Assembly (NCBI RefSeq): GCF_014697025.1
Contig: NZ_JACJRC010000003.1
Coordinates: 1-64,000 of the forward strand
Direction of reading: 5' to 3'
Source: Alkalinema sp. FACHB-956
Lineage (GTDB): Bacteria > Cyanobacteriota > Cyanobacteriia > Leptolyngbyales > Leptolyngbyaceae
DNA length: 64,000 nt
Shown here: positions 26,207 through 36,771 of the stretch, piece after piece
How positions within the stretch are numbered: position 1 is the first letter of the stretch
How the letters are laid out: each line of letters begins with the position of its first letter
Translations under genes and position numbers: made by a program
The notes under the pieces: model-generated
What the model was told of the DNA's origin: nothing
Databases searched by the model: none
The model's input: only the letters and a program-made list of their open reading frames with translations

Positions 26207-27451
26207 TCATGGCACACCTGACAATTCAGTAAATTGGCCCTGGAGTGCCTGGGCGATCGCCTGGGGCGGCAATAGCCCAAACCACACTAAATTTTGGGTA
26301 TAGTACGCTTTATCGTTGTCCCAAAAGCCACCTCGGTAACGGGGCAGCAATTTTTGTTGATAAATCTCCTGTGCTATGGTGGGATTGACTAACTGAAACG
26401 CCGCATAGAGCATGCCGTACTGGGAGGTCGCATCGTACTTGACCAAGGGATTTCCCTGAAGATCAAGCTGGGCAGGGATCTTCTTTTGCGATCGCCAGAG
26501 GGATTCGATCGTCGCCAGATGGCTTTGCAAATATTGCGTGGCCCTTGGTTCGTTGTACAGGAACCCATCCAGCGCCACCCGCCACCAAACTCGACTGGCA
26601 TCAAAACCGTATAGGCTCAGCACCGGGCTGGGTTTAACCAAGGCTTGGTATTGCCCGGTTTCCGCATCGAGGGCGATCCAATCACTGGGTAAGCCCGCGC
26701 TAGAAACTGCGGTGGAGGCTTCCAAGATTTCATAACTAGTCTCCACAAGCGCTAACCAATCCCGTGACTTATCCACCTCAGCGAATAGGCGAAAGGCATA
26801 GGGCGCAAGGTAGGAGGGATTCAGTCGCACCAAATTTCCCTGGCGAAAGGCAATCATCGGCCCCGGCAGCAAATAGCGTTTGCCTTTAACCACCGTGGTT
26901 GAGTGCAGCCAAATGTCCTGTAGCTTCGTTTTCGCAAGGGCTAAATATTCCGGTTTTTGCCAGCGTTGGGCCGCCAGAATTAGGGCAAAGCAGGCATCAA
27001 TATCGGCATCCACCGCAAAGTTGGGATCCAACTGTGTCCATTGCCCATCCTTCTGTTGGCCCCATTTCCAAGCCCAGAGGGAATCGAGGGGTTGCTTTTG
27101 CGGGGTTTCGCGCCGGAGATTTTGCTCGGCCCAGCGCAGAGTTTGCTCAAAGGTGGTGGGATCATTGGCGAAGACCGATCGCCAGAGGGCGTAGGCTTGA
27201 CCTTCGGAGGTGGATTTTTCGTCCCCTTCCCAATCGATCACACGGCCATCTCCCTGGATAAAGCGTTTGCGATAGGATTCCCAGCTTTCCTGGAGAAGAT
27301 TACGGCTATTGGGCGCAGGACTCACCGTAATCGCCGTATGGGGCACTGGTTTGAGGGTCGGTTTACTGGGTATCGAGGGCGATCGATCGCAGCCAGCCAG
27401 ACCAAACCAAGGCATCACTAAGAGAATCGTGAACAGGACAACAGGACGCAT
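26207..27451 (-). CDS. bcsZ: Glycosyl hydrolase family 8 endoglucanase (BcsZ-like) lipoprotein
   Basis: 414 residues. The signal sequence ends in a GLAGC lipobox (Cys21), so it is lipid-anchored. The GH8 domain has DEKSTSEGQAYALW with the general acid Glu83 and FAVDADIDACFALILA with the family's conserved Asp. BcsZ hydrolyses beta-1,4-glucan and is needed for proper cellulose export and quality control in other bacteria. It starts 2 bases after the TPR gene stop, a clear operon join. Most BcsZ proteins are soluble periplasmic; a lipoprotein form is a variation. Confidence 0.88.
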   Translation of the reverse strand: MRPVVLFTILLVMPWFGLAGCDRSPSIPSKPTLKPVPHTAITVSPAPNSRNLLQESWESYRKRFIQGDGRVIDWEGDEKSTSEGQAYALWRSVFANDPTTFEQTLRWAEQNLRRETPQKQPLDSLWAWKWGQQKDGQWTQLDPNFAVDADIDACFALILAAQRWQKPEYLALAKTKLQDIWLHSTTVVKGKRYLLPGPMIAFRQGNLVRLNPSYLAPYAFRLFAEVDKSRDWLALVETSYEILEASTAVSSAGLPSDWIALDAETGQYQALVKPSPVLSLYGFDASRVWWRVALDGFLYNEPRATQYLQSHLATIESLWRSQKKIPAQLDLQGNPLVKYDATSQYGMLYAAFQLVNPTIAQEIYQQKLLPRYRGGFWDNDKAYYTQNLVWFGLLPPQAIAQALQGQFTELSGVP

Positions 27452-27453
27452 GG

Positions 27454-29844
27454 TTAGTACCTTTCCCAGGGTGGTTGGAAGCCCCGCTGCTGGAGATAGC
27501 CTTCCTGGATTTCCTGTTGGCGACGCACCAAGCTGGGATCGGTCAGGCTGCCTTGGGTCATTTGCTGTTGCACCTTCAGCGCCTCCAGCCGATCGAGGGC
27601 CTGCAACGGTTTTCCCGAAGCCGCACTCAAATCCGCCAGGGTTCGCTGCACGGTCGTATTTTCCGGTTGCAGCACCTGCACCAGGGTGTACAGGCGTTCG
27701 GCGGAGGCAAACTGGCGCTGCTGGAAGCGCACCCCCCCCAGGGCCGAGATGGCGTCAATATTCTCCGGTTGCAGGTTCAGCACCGCCGCATAGGCTTGAT
27801 CGGCTTGGTCTAAGTTGCCGAGGGCTTCTGCGAGCCGACCGCGCAGAAACAAGTTACTGACCAGGTTGCCGCTTTGCATCTGGGCCAGGAGCCGATTAGC
27901 CATGATCTGCGCCTGGACAGGATTGCGCGCCGCCATGACCTGAATCCAGCGCACCTGCACATCGGCATTACTGGGATTGGCCGCGACCAAGGCCGCATAG
28001 AGCGGCTCGCGGTAGGCGCGGGCGGGTAGTAAACCCACGAGGGTGTATAACTCCTGGGGCGTATTGGCGGGGCGGAATTGCAGGAATTGGTTAATCACGG
28101 CATCGGCGTCAAACTCGCTGATCAGCTTGGCCTGGTAGGCGATCGCGGTGCGTCCCAGACGAATTGACCAGTCATTGGGATTGCGCGCCACTAGTTGGTC
28201 GTAGAAGTACAATGCTTCCTGGGGCCGATTTTGGGCCAGTCGAATGCCCGCCAGTCCCCGCATCGCTCCGTTGATCAAATCAACATCCTGGGTGCCGCTG
28301 GCGAGTAAGGCTTGGTACCGCTGGGCCGCGAATTCCAAGTTGCCCTCCCGGCGATCGATGTCCGCTAGCAGAAGTTCAACGGCGAGATCCTGGGCTCCTT
28401 GGGGGGTGGCGCGGTAGGTTGCTAAGGCGGCGCGGGCATTGGCATAGTCCCCCCGATCGATCAACAGTTGCGCCATGCGGAAGTGGAGAAAGGGCTCGTT
28501 CACACCCGCTTGCAGCAGGGACTGATAGACCGGTAACAACTCTGGATCGGGTTCAATGCGGGTCAGCGCTTGGGCGATCGCCAACAGTTGGGCCGGGTCA
28601 CTGGGCAAGGGATTGAGCAGCCCTCTCAACCGTTGGCTCACTTCCGCTTTGGGCAGGCTACCCAAGCGGCTTTCCAAGGCCAGCAGTTGCAGGTTCAATA
28701 TCCGATCGTTGGGATTTTGCTGCACCAGTTGTCGGAACAGCGCCAGCGCCGTCTGCTCCTGCCCCCGAATGCCGCTCAGCACATCCGCCACTTCCCGAAT
28801 TAACGACGGGGAAGGATTGGGGGTCGCTTGCAACACCTGCTGGTAAAGAGTTGCAGCCTCCGCTTGCAAGTCAGGACGGGCCTGCTGCCGACCAATTTCG
28901 TTTAAGGCTCGGGCTAGGGGAAGACGGGCTTCGTCGCGGCCTCGCAGGGGATCTAAGGTCGCTAATGCCTGCGCCGCTTGCTGGTTGGCGAGATAGGCTT
29001 GGGCCAGTTCCGATCGCACTTGGATGGCGTAGTCATTCAACTGTTTCGGTAACTGAGCCTCCAGGACTTGCACGGCTTTGCTGGGATTGCCCGTTTCCCG
29101 CAGGGCTCGCCCATAGGCGATCGTGGCGTTCCCCGTAATGGCCTTACCGGACACCTGGCGATATTGCTCAAACAGTTCCAGCCCCCGTTGGGAATTACCG
29201 CTGTAGGTGTAAATTTGCGCCGCCCCCAGCAACACATCCGCCGTCGGTTTACCCGCCCGCAACACCTGCTCATAGTCCGCCAGGGATTCACTAAATTTTC
29301 CCTGGTAACCGTAGAGCAACGCCCGCTGGGCCCGAGCTTCCAGATCGTTGGGTTGCAGGGCCAGCAGTTGGGTCAGGGCTTCGATCCCCTTGGCTTGCCA
29401 CTCCGGCTTGAATCCTCCCAAAATCCCGATACTGCGCAGCGCCAAAACGTTTTTCGGATCTTGATCCAAGACCTTTTGGTAGGCCGCAAAGGCTTGGACA
29501 TCCTTGCCCGCCCGCCGGTAGGCGATCGCCAGTCCTAACTTAGCCTCGGTGGAATTGGGATAGCGCTGAATGGCCTGTTGAAAGGTGGCGATCGCCTGAT
29601 CGACCAAGCCTTGACTCAGTTGGGTATAGCCCTGCCGCACTTCAGTGGGAACGGCTTCTGATTGGGCGACAACGGTTTCCGCAGCCGGTGCTTTGGATGA
29701 AGCATTGGTGGTTTGCGCGATCGCGGAGCTAATGGTCAGGCATGGCAGGAGCGGCAATCCAACCAGAATTGCCAAACATGAGGTTGTCCAGGAAACCCGG
29801 TGGCTCTGCCCCGGGGGCTGCCCTGTGGAATGGGAAAGTGTCAT
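27454..29844 (-). CDS. TPR-repeat periplasmic scaffold, BcsC-like without barrel
   Basis: 796 residues. An N-terminal signal segment (SCLAILVGLPLLPCLTISSA, then IAQT) precedes about 15 or more TPR units (for example QGLVDQAIATFQQAIQRYPN and NLDQADQAYAAVLNLQPENI). It corresponds to the periplasmic TPR half of BcsC, which links the BcsA/B complex to the outer membrane, but it stops without the C-terminal 16-strand barrel. The preceding gene encodes a separate barrel. It is co-transcribed with bcsZ (2-base gap). Confidence 0.85.
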   Translation of the reverse strand: MTLSHSTGQPPGQSHRVSWTTSCLAILVGLPLLPCLTISSAIAQTTNASSKAPAAETVVAQSEAVPTEVRQGYTQLSQGLVDQAIATFQQAIQRYPNSTEAKLGLAIAYRRAGKDVQAFAAYQKVLDQDPKNVLALRSIGILGGFKPEWQAKGIEALTQLLALQPNDLEARAQRALLYGYQGKFSESLADYEQVLRAGKPTADVLLGAAQIYTYSGNSQRGLELFEQYRQVSGKAITGNATIAYGRALRETGNPSKAVQVLEAQLPKQLNDYAIQVRSELAQAYLANQQAAQALATLDPLRGRDEARLPLARALNEIGRQQARPDLQAEAATLYQQVLQATPNPSPSLIREVADVLSGIRGQEQTALALFRQLVQQNPNDRILNLQLLALESRLGSLPKAEVSQRLRGLLNPLPSDPAQLLAIAQALTRIEPDPELLPVYQSLLQAGVNEPFLHFRMAQLLIDRGDYANARAALATYRATPQGAQDLAVELLLADIDRREGNLEFAAQRYQALLASGTQDVDLINGAMRGLAGIRLAQNRPQEALYFYDQLVARNPNDWSIRLGRTAIAYQAKLISEFDADAVINQFLQFRPANTPQELYTLVGLLPARAYREPLYAALVAANPSNADVQVRWIQVMAARNPVQAQIMANRLLAQMQSGNLVSNLFLRGRLAEALGNLDQADQAYAAVLNLQPENIDAISALGGVRFQQRQFASAERLYTLVQVLQPENTTVQRTLADLSAASGKPLQALDRLEALKVQQQMTQGSLTDPSLVRRQQEIQEGYLQQRGFQPPWERY

Positions 29845-30077
29845 CGAATCCCTAGCCTAAATCTCTTAAGGTCAGTTATTGAAGGAAAGCCAGCCCATGT
29901 GCCCACCCAGAGTCTTCACTGCTTGAGAGTATTGACTGCCCTCGTCTTGACTAGCGCTTAAGTCAAAAAAATTATCTCAGTTAACCAGAATGGGCATCAG
30001 GGGTTGGGTGACAGTTGGCGTATTGCTTTGGCGTATTGCTATAGAGGCGGTAATCGGCGGATGGCGTCGTACTACAA

Positions 30078-30115
30078 CTAGAGCATTCCAGCTAGAGCAT
30101 TCCAGCTAGAGCATT
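30078..30115. repeat. 14-bp tandem repeat reaching the barrel-gene stop codon
   Basis: Unit CTAGAGCATTCCAG at 30078-30091 and 30092-30105, then a partial copy to 30115. The stop codon of the next minus-strand gene is at 30114-30116. Confidence 0.85.
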
Positions 30116-32879
30116 ACGGTTGATTGACTAAACCTTTTGGGGTGATATCAAATTCCGTTTTCAGCCGGAACCCAGCCACGATGTCGGAAAAATCATTGCG
30201 CCCTTGCAACGAGAAGCCTAGGCGTAGGTTGGGCAAGAAACGGAAGTCGTAAAACACCTCTAGGGCATCCGGTTTACGTTCACCAGCTTTGGCTCGAAGT
30301 TTTTCGTTCGAGAGCCCACGACCGTAGGCCACCCCTAGCCGATCGTCCTGGGAAAAGACATCCAGGAAGCTAATTCCACCGCTAAAGGTGTCGCCCCCTT
30401 CGCCCAGATCGATGTTGTTGTAACGTCCGTAGCGGGCAAAGGCTCCCATCTTGCTGCCGGGGAAGAAAATTTCTGCGTTCACGCCGTAGGCTTCCTCGCG
30501 ATCGCCGCGAATCACGCCGCTTTGGCCATTATCTCTCGGCAGTTCAAAAATACCCGCTGGCCCATCCTTGGATCCCGCTTCCCGGCCCGTGGCATAGGTT
30601 CCGCGAATAATCGTATTGCCATAGCGCAGCCCCAATTCCCCGGCGAAACCGTCAAAGGTAAAGTCACCTAAGCCCCTAGCTGACGAAAAGGCCGCCGCCT
30701 TCGCTTCGATATTGTCGGTCAAGTTCCAGTTCACCAATAGACCTGGGCGGGAAGACAACCCCACCGCAGACAGGGCGGGATTGGTTTGGAAAATTGAGTT
30801 AAAGAAATGGGATGCGCCATCTTTCGCAAAGCTGTTGCGATCGAAATAGGAAGTTAAATCCAGTTGACCCACGGAAAACCGTAGATTAGGAATTTCCGGC
30901 AGGGAAGTTGCTAGAAACAGTTCATTCACGTTAAACCCATCATTGGGGGTATCCGTGAAGGCATTGCCGGTGCTGAGGTCAAGGCTGGCCCCAAACAACA
31001 CCCGCGAACTCAGGGGATAGATCCCTTGTAAACGGGCGCGCGCAGAACTTTCATCCGCTTGAAAGAGATACGTTCCTTGCAGTGTCAGTTTGGGTTGCGT
31101 CAACGCCGTACTGCGGAATAGGGGGCGATTGGCCGTTTGCAATTTCTGGGCCGCCCCCGGTTCCAGCAGCACCCCTTCCCGATCGACGGGTGCGCGCAGC
31201 GGTTGGTTCGTGATTGTTCCCTGCTGGGCCAAGGCGGGAGCCCCGTAAATGCCTGGATTGACCTGCTGCACATTCACGGGCGCAGAAAGGGGCGAAATGA
31301 TCCCGATCGACGGCATGGGTTGGACATAGCCCATTTGTGGAATGACCGGATAGGCGGTAGTCACCGGTGCTCCTGGTGCCATCGGTGCTCCTGGTGCCAT
31401 CGGTATTGCCGGAGCCATTGGCATGACAGGTGGCGATTGCATGAGGTAGGGATTTGCCATCGCTGGATAGCCATAACCTGGGGCGGGATAGGCACCAGGC
31501 ACACCGGGATACAGGGGATAACCACTGGGAGGCATCCCCATGGGGTAAGCATTCTGAGCAAGCCCTAATGGAGCCGTCGGATACGGGGGGGTGCCCACGG
31601 GATAGGCTCCTACCGGATAGCCGTAGGGATTGGGAGGGGCAGCGGGGGCAGCGGCATAGGCTGGTGGCGCATAGGCTGGTGGTGCATAGGCTGATGGCGC
31701 ATAGTTCCCTGGCATGGCTCCATAGGGATAACCCATGGGGACTTGGGCAAGATTCGGCGCGATCGGATTCGGTGCAATTGCCGTTGCTGGGCCACCCATG
31801 GGGGCTGGATAGGCATAGCCGCTGGGCAAAGATGAGGCAACCCCAGAAGGAATAGGCGTCGCGGGCACAGGCAAGCGATTTACATTGAGGGCTCCAGCAG
31901 TTTGGACGTAGGGGTTGGGTTGGGAATAGGGGGTCTGGGGATAGGGCTGGGCAGCGGGATAGGGCGAGAAAGAGCGATCGCCCATTGGCTGACCGTAACC
32001 CGTCGGTTGGCCGTAACCCATTGGCTGACCGTAACCCGTCGGTTGGCCGTAACCCATTGGCTGACCGTAACCCATTGGCTGACCGTAACCCATCGGCTGA
32101 CCGTAACCCATCGGTTGGCCATAACCCATCGGTTGGCCATAGGGATAGGCAGGGACACCGGTTGGATAGGAATAGCCGCCCATGGGCAAGCCAGGATTGA
32201 CGCTGGGCAGAATGGGATTCGGCAGAGCGTAACGCCCGTTAGCAGGAGGCATGGGTGTTGGAGACGGTTGACCGATCGCCTGAGCCACGAGCAAAGGTTG
32301 AGGTGTCGTGGTTAGGTTAACGGCCTGCACATTAGCGGGTCGGTTAACAACTAAAAAGGCCGGTTCTACGGGAGCAAGGGCGCGTTCTCTAGTCCCCAAA
32401 TCCTGGGCAAGGGTCAATTGACCTGCCAAGCTAGAAACGAAACTGGCTTCACTCAGGGCTGCTTGGGACATTGGCACTGAGGGCTGTGGCTGCGATCCCA
32501 ACCCACTAGGCCGGAACACTTTCGCAATCTGGGAGCCAGGATGGGGGGCAGGAGCAGCAGAGTCGATAACCAGTTGCTGAGAATCCACTGGCTGAAGAGA
32601 TTGTGTGGATCGAGCTTGAGTCTCGAGCTGAGGTGATGTTGGAGTGGTTGCTTGGGATAGAGTTACAGAGGTTGATGGAGATTGGGGGAGCAGGGCCACC
32701 TGAGTGGATTGCGATCGATCGGGGTGCGAGACGTGCAGTGGACTAGCTTGGGTGGGCAGGATATCCGTATAGGTGAAGAGCATCAGTCCAGCCAAGAGGG
32801 CACGGCCTCGCAAACGTCTTCGATCGGGGTGTACCCCTCGAGCAATTTTGAAAAGGAATAATTTGGATACATCTGCCAT
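30114..32879 (-). CDS. Outer-membrane beta-barrel protein with Gly-Tyr-Pro repeat region, cellulose operon
   Basis: 921 residues. A signal-like segment ([20 protein letters not shown]) and a long low-complexity region (about 40-570) rich in Pro, Gly, Tyr and Ala come first. The latter includes about ten copies of MGYGQP. The C-terminal 330 residues have the alternating pattern of an outer-membrane barrel ([50 protein letters not shown]). The barrel resembles porin-type domains of cyanobacteria. Its place at the head of the cellulose operon, with a barrel-less TPR gene next, suggests it is the export pore. ATG 32879 has AGG five bases upstream; a GTG at 32894 is less likely. Confidence 0.75.
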   Translation of the reverse strand: MADVSKLFLFKIARGVHPDRRRLRGRALLAGLMLFTYTDILPTQASPLHVSHPDRSQSTQVALLPQSPSTSVTLSQATTPTSPQLETQARSTQSLQPVDSQQLVIDSAAPAPHPGSQIAKVFRPSGLGSQPQPSVPMSQAALSEASFVSSLAGQLTLAQDLGTRERALAPVEPAFLVVNRPANVQAVNLTTTPQPLLVAQAIGQPSPTPMPPANGRYALPNPILPSVNPGLPMGGYSYPTGVPAYPYGQPMGYGQPMGYGQPMGYGQPMGYGQPMGYGQPTGYGQPMGYGQPTGYGQPMGDRSFSPYPAAQPYPQTPYSQPNPYVQTAGALNVNRLPVPATPIPSGVASSLPSGYAYPAPMGGPATAIAPNPIAPNLAQVPMGYPYGAMPGNYAPSAYAPPAYAPPAYAAAPAAPPNPYGYPVGAYPVGTPPYPTAPLGLAQNAYPMGMPPSGYPLYPGVPGAYPAPGYGYPAMANPYLMQSPPVMPMAPAIPMAPGAPMAPGAPVTTAYPVIPQMGYVQPMPSIGIISPLSAPVNVQQVNPGIYGAPALAQQGTITNQPLRAPVDREGVLLEPGAAQKLQTANRPLFRSTALTQPKLTLQGTYLFQADESSARARLQGIYPLSSRVLFGASLDLSTGNAFTDTPNDGFNVNELFLATSLPEIPNLRFSVGQLDLTSYFDRNSFAKDGASHFFNSIFQTNPALSAVGLSSRPGLLVNWNLTDNIEAKAAAFSSARGLGDFTFDGFAGELGLRYGNTIIRGTYATGREAGSKDGPAGIFELPRDNGQSGVIRGDREEAYGVNAEIFFPGSKMGAFARYGRYNNIDLGEGGDTFSGGISFLDVFSQDDRLGVAYGRGLSNEKLRAKAGERKPDALEVFYDFRFLPNLRLGFSLQGRNDFSDIVAGFRLKTEFDITPKGLVNQP
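31984..32140. repeat. 18-bp coding tandem repeats (MGYGQP / TGYGQP)
   Basis: About ten 18-bp units on the minus strand code for M/T-GYGQP hexapeptides. Third-position variation is low, so copy number is probably unstable. Confidence 0.9.
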
Positions 32880-33504
32880 GATTGCCTGCCTCACACCGTA
32901 TCTAGATCTACATCAATGGATTTGTTCTGCACTCTAACCCGCGCGGCTTTAATCTGCGCTCGCCAAGGTTTGACTCAATTTTGCCTGGGATCTTCGCGAT
33001 CGCACCACCTTTTGGTGATTGAATGGCTAATTTCTGCAAGCAAGTCGATTTATCCCTTAGAACTGCGAATGTACACTCTGGATCCTCCTATAAAACTTGC
33101 TCCAAGACTTTACCGCGCCACACAAGACCCGCTGCACAAGACCCTTAGAAAGCGATTTTTCAATAATCGGAGGATTTTTAGGGATGACTTATCCGTAAAT
33201 CAACGGATACTGCTGTTAAATCCCTACTACGTTTTAACCTAAAAGCCCGGATAAATCCTCTTGACATTGATTAAATTCTCTATGTGTTTACAGACTTGTC
33301 AAAATCTGACGATGTTAGTGTAGAACGATGTTGGTGTAGAACGATGTTGGTATAGAACGGTATTGGTGCACTTGGTTATGGGTGCACTCGGTTACTGATG
33401 CACTCGGTGCAAACGAGTCAGGAAGCCGACCCACCGCTAAGAAGAGAACAGTATTGGTTTGCAATCTCACGGCCCCTTTCCCACTCACCCTAGATGACGG
33501 AAAC
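32880..33504. other. Divergent spacer with 16-bp repeats
   Basis: This spacer holds the start regions of the cellulose operon (minus) and the lipoprotein gene (plus). A 108-codon plus-strand frame at 32916 lacks a start signal and family likeness and is not called. A 16-bp unit ACGATGTTGGTGTAGA is repeated at 33309-33360. No clear promoter is recognised. Confidence 0.45.
33309..33368. repeat. 16-bp tandem repeat, about 3.5 copies
   Basis: ACGATGTTAGTGTAGA (33309), ACGATGTTGGTGTAGA (33325), ACGATGTTGGTATAGA (33341) and a diverged fourth copy. Upstream of the lipoprotein gene. Confidence 0.88.
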
Positions 33505-34272
33505 ATGTCCTACGGAAACTCAGATTCATTCCCACGCACTTTGATGGACTCCGCTGCCATCGCCAATCTTCACAGCAGCCCCCTCAAGCCATTCAAGCAC
33601 CTAGCCATTTTGAGCCTTGTGCTGATGACGATCGGCTGCACCAAGAATCCACCCCTCAAGCCAGAGCTATCTTTACAAGTCTCAGGGGGCGGTGATGGAA
33701 CCTATAAAGTTGAAGGTCAAACTAATTTGCCTACCCCCCAAGTGGAAGGTCGGGAAAAACCATTGGTGGTAACCGTCCAAGCCATTCGACGGTTTCAGCC
33801 TCGTAGCAATGCCCGCCGTCTAACCAATACCGATCCCATCTATGCCGTGATTGCCAAGCAGCAGGCAGAGGTGAGTAATGGCAGTTGGAAAACTCAGCTC
33901 AATTTGACGCCAACGAATGCTAAGGGTCTGCCGCAAGAGGTTTGGCAGCTCAATTCAACCCAAGCCCCCTCGGAGTTTGAGCCAGAACAAACCGTCTTAT
34001 TTCTAGCCACCACAGCCCCCCTCGATCGCAGTTTGGAATTAGATACCAAGCTAGGATCCAGCGAAAATGGCAATTCTTTGCTCCAGGTGGGCGCAGATGG
34101 GAATGTCTATCTACAAGCTGAAAAAACGATAACGATCGCGCCTCCTCCCCTGCAGAAAGGAACGATCGCAGCCAGCCCTAAGGTCGTGAAGGTGACAGCA
34201 CAATCCCTCCGGGAAGCGGCTAAAGAAAAGCAAGACTCCTCACCTCTGCCCGATCGCGCCTTATTAAGATAA
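33505..34272 (+). CDS. Hypothetical lipoprotein
   Basis: 255 residues. Residues 25-45 form a hydrophobic segment ending in TIGC, a slightly atypical lipobox. The rest is a soluble beta-rich domain (VSGGGDGTYKVEGQTNLP, LVVTVQAIRRFQP) and a charged tail. No family recognised. ATG 33505 keeps the signal near the N-terminus; a later ATG (33544) is equally possible, and the frame is open upstream to 33382. It is convergent with petA. Confidence 0.6.
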   Translation: MSYGNSDSFPRTLMDSAAIANLHSSPLKPFKHLAILSLVLMTIGCTKNPPLKPELSLQVSGGGDGTYKVEGQTNLPTPQVEGREKPLVVTVQAIRRFQPRSNARRLTNTDPIYAVIAKQQAEVSNGSWKTQLNLTPTNAKGLPQEVWQLNSTQAPSEFEPEQTVLFLATTAPLDRSLELDTKLGSSENGNSLLQVGADGNVYLQAEKTITIAPPPLQKGTIAASPKVVKVTAQSLREAAKEKQDSSPLPDRALLR

Positions 34273-34321
34273 AGCCTGTAGCAATCAAAGCCTTCGCCAA
34301 CCCATCAGAGCCTTCGCAAAT

Positions 34322-34347
34322 AAAAAGGGCCTGGACAAACCAGACCC
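34322..34347 (-). terminator. Terminator of the petC-petA operon
   Basis: On the minus strand GGGTCTGG pairs with CCAGGCCC (one mismatch) across TTTGT and is followed by TTTTTA, 73 bases after the petA stop. Confidence 0.78.
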
Positions 34348-34419
34348 TCACTATCGCAACATTTAGGATATTTTCAACCAGGGCTAGAAAGTTACATCAA
34401 CTTCCTAGCCTTGCGAATG

Positions 34420-35394
34420 TTAGAAGTTCATTTCAGCAGCCTGAACACGCTCAACCTGCTTCTTCTTCAGGACTAGCAGAATTTGCGCCAACGTCGCGAT
34501 CGCGAAGAATGCCAACAGACCCAGAATCCGGTTGGGGTCTTGCAGAACGATTTCCACATCCGCTTGACCAAATCCACCCACGTTGGGGTTATTCGTCAAC
34601 GCAGCACCGGCTGCCACTTCATCCCCTTCTGCCACAATCAAGGAAGGACCAGGCGGAATCACATCTTCAGCGGTGCCCTTTTCCCCTTGGATCGTTACGC
34701 TATAACCGCCATCTTCGGTTTGCGCGATCGCAGCGATCGTGCCAGCTTGGGACGCAGTGTAAACGGTGTTATTGCTCTTTTCCCCGGTGGGATACACCTG
34801 ACCCCGACCCCGGTTACCACCCACATGGATTTGGTACTTCCCAAATTCAATGGCGTCATCTTCGTTCGGATCGGGAGCCAGGATGGGGAACTTCAGTTCC
34901 TCGTACTGGTCTCCAGGCAGAGGCCCCACAACCAGAATGTTGGGCTTGTCTTCGCTGTAGGGTTGAATGAACATGGAGTTCACTTCTTCCCGTTGTTCAT
35001 CGGTCAAGCGATCTTCGGGAGCCAGAGTAAAACCTTCCGGCAACACCACAACCGCACCCACATTCAGCCCCGTCTTGCTACCGTCCCCAGCAACCTGTTG
35101 GATGCTCTTATCGTAGGGAACCTTCACCACGGCTTCAAACACCGTATCCGGTAGAACGGACTGAGGGACTTCGACCTCGGTGGGCTTCTTCGCCAAGTGG
35201 CAGTTAGCACAGGCCAGACGCCCCGTTGCTTCCCGGGGATTTTCGTACTGCTGCTGCGCAAAGATCGGATAGGCAGAGGCAGGCTTAGACAGGGACAGAC
35301 TTGCGGTCAAAAAGACGCAAGCGATCGTAACTGCCAGGACTGCTCTGCGGAGAATGGCCTTCAGCCAGTTTGCAGAAACATTAACCGTTTTCAT
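34420..35394 (-). CDS. petA: Cytochrome f
   Basis: 324 residues. The large c-type cytochrome of the cytochrome b6f complex, which passes electrons from the Rieske protein to plastocyanin or cytochrome c6 in the thylakoid lumen. A signal peptide ends at ASA, leaving the mature N-terminal Tyr ([20 protein letters not shown]) that ligates haem. CANCH is the haem site. A C-terminal membrane helix ([20 protein letters not shown]) anchors it. It lies 63 bases downstream of petC in the usual cyanobacterial petCA order. Confidence 0.98.
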   Translation of the reverse strand: MKTVNVSANWLKAILRRAVLAVTIACVFLTASLSLSKPASAYPIFAQQQYENPREATGRLACANCHLAKKPTEVEVPQSVLPDTVFEAVVKVPYDKSIQQVAGDGSKTGLNVGAVVVLPEGFTLAPEDRLTDEQREEVNSMFIQPYSEDKPNILVVGPLPGDQYEELKFPILAPDPNEDDAIEFGKYQIHVGGNRGRGQVYPTGEKSNNTVYTASQAGTIAAIAQTEDGGYSVTIQGEKGTAEDVIPPGPSLIVAEGDEVAAGAALTNNPNVGGFGQADVEIVLQDPNRILGLLAFFAIATLAQILLVLKKKQVERVQAAEMNF

Positions 35395-35457
35395 GAATAC
35401 CCAGTCAACGCAATAACAAAACGCAATAAAAAAAGACGATGGGAAAACGCTTAAACC

Positions 35458-35997
35458 CTAAGCCCACCAAGGATCTTCACCGGTACGGAAATCTTCTTCC
35501 GTCCATTGGGTGAAGTTGATGCGATCGTTCTCAATGGTGGCATGGGCCAGCGCCAAAGATTGGGGTGCAGGCCCCCGGACAACTTTGCCCGTTGCGTCGT
35601 ACTGAGAGCCGTGGCAGGGGCACATGAATTTGTTTTCGCTCGCATTCCAGGGCACAACACAGCCTAAGTGTGTGCAGACAGCATTAATCCCATAGCTTGC
35701 GATCGTGCCATCATCTTGCACCACCACGTAGGTCGGATCACCCTTCAAGCCCTGAGCCAGAGAGCGATCACCCGGCAAGTGGGTTGTGAGATACTCACTG
35801 ACAACGATATCGTTACCCAATGCATCCTTAGCGGTAGCACCACCACCACTACCCCCGGTCGAGGGTGGGATGAAATAGTTCACCACAGGATACAGCGCAC
35901 CCAGCGCAACTCCGGTCACAGTACCGAAGGTGAGTAGGTTCATGAATTGGCGACGACCCATGCTGGGAACGTCTGCGGAACTGGAGACTTGAGCCAT
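35458..35997 (-). CDS. petC: Cytochrome b6f Rieske iron-sulfur protein
   Basis: 179 residues. The 2Fe-2S subunit that accepts electrons from plastoquinol. The cluster motifs [10 protein letters not shown] and CPCHGSQYD are complete. An N-terminal helix ([20 protein letters not shown]) carries twin arginines and serves as signal anchor (Tat export). A Gly-rich hinge ([11 protein letters not shown]) follows. ATG 35997 gives the normal family length; an upstream start at 36054 would add 19 unlikely residues. Confidence 0.97.
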   Translation of the reverse strand: MAQVSSSADVPSMGRRQFMNLLTFGTVTGVALGALYPVVNYFIPPSTGGSGGGATAKDALGNDIVVSEYLTTHLPGDRSLAQGLKGDPTYVVVQDDGTIASYGINAVCTHLGCVVPWNASENKFMCPCHGSQYDATGKVVRGPAPQSLALAHATIENDRINFTQWTEEDFRTGEDPWWA

Positions 35998-36408
35998 GAC
36001 TACACTAGATGGTTCGGGAGTGACTTCGGACGACAGAAGGCAATTAAAGAGCAAAACGAATTCTTAACGCTTTGTCTTAATATCTCTTTACAAAAGAAGA
36101 GTATTGATGCTGCGATCGTTGATCCATGCACAACGTTTATCCAACGTTTTACAGTTGATAACACCTCATCAAGCCATTGATAGGCGCAGCATACAGCCTT
36201 TCCAACATTGTATTATTACAGACTTTAACGCCGAATTAACATGGAGCCTGAGATTACTCATCTAGGAGATCCCGTTCATGAAATTGTTCTAAGCGTGAAG
36301 GGGTTCAGATTTCTCAGGCTACCGATTGAATCCAGGGGAGGTTGTCTAGGGATACAGGGTAGGAGGGTGGGAGAGTGGTAGGGTAGTGGAAGACGATCGA
36401 CCTTCGCT
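35998..36408. other. Divergent promoter region between petC and the DUF3067 gene
   Basis: An AT-rich spacer without a supported gene, expected to hold the petCA promoter. No specific boxes can be assigned with confidence. Confidence 0.4.
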
Positions 36409-36726
36409 ATGACAGGACAAGACCTTCAAGAAATTCTGATTAATAAGTGGGGTTTTTCCTACGATATTCAACTGCGCCAAGTCAAAGGCAAAATTTTTGT
36501 TCAAGTGATGTGGAAGTACTTGGAACAGGCATCCTTTGGGGCGACGGAGGAGGAGTATGTTGCTCACCTCAACTGGGTACTGAGTCATTTAGAAGCTTGG
36601 GGTGTGGTGGAGCAGGTATCAAGTTATGTCGAGAAAACCCGCGAAAAACCCCGCATTGGCAAAGCCGTCAGTATTCCTGTTGATTTGGGCGATCGGGCCT
36701 CGGAATGGCTCCTAGAAGATTTATAA
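36409..36726 (+). CDS. DUF3067-family protein
   Basis: 105 residues. The pattern TGQDLQEILINKWGFSYDIQ with KIFVQVMWKYLEQASF and HLNWVLSHLEAWGVVEQV is the DUF3067 family of oxygenic phototrophs. It is a small soluble protein without catalytic motifs. Its divergent position next to petC-petA suggests a link to cytochrome b6f or thylakoid biogenesis, but this is inference only. Confidence 0.85.
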   Translation: MTGQDLQEILINKWGFSYDIQLRQVKGKIFVQVMWKYLEQASFGATEEEYVAHLNWVLSHLEAWGVVEQVSSYVEKTREKPRIGKAVSIPVDLGDRASEWLLEDL

Positions 36727-36771
36727 CCCATTCCCTACTCCCTACTTTCCTACTCCCTACCCTCCTACCCT

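Noticed and set aside
31984-32140. Regular short repeats that might suggest CRISPR
   Set aside because: Units are directly adjacent without spacers and code for GYGQP peptides in a long gene.
32916-33242. 108-codon plus-strand frame
   Set aside because: No ribosome site, no recognisable family, irregular composition; it sits in a divergent promoter region.
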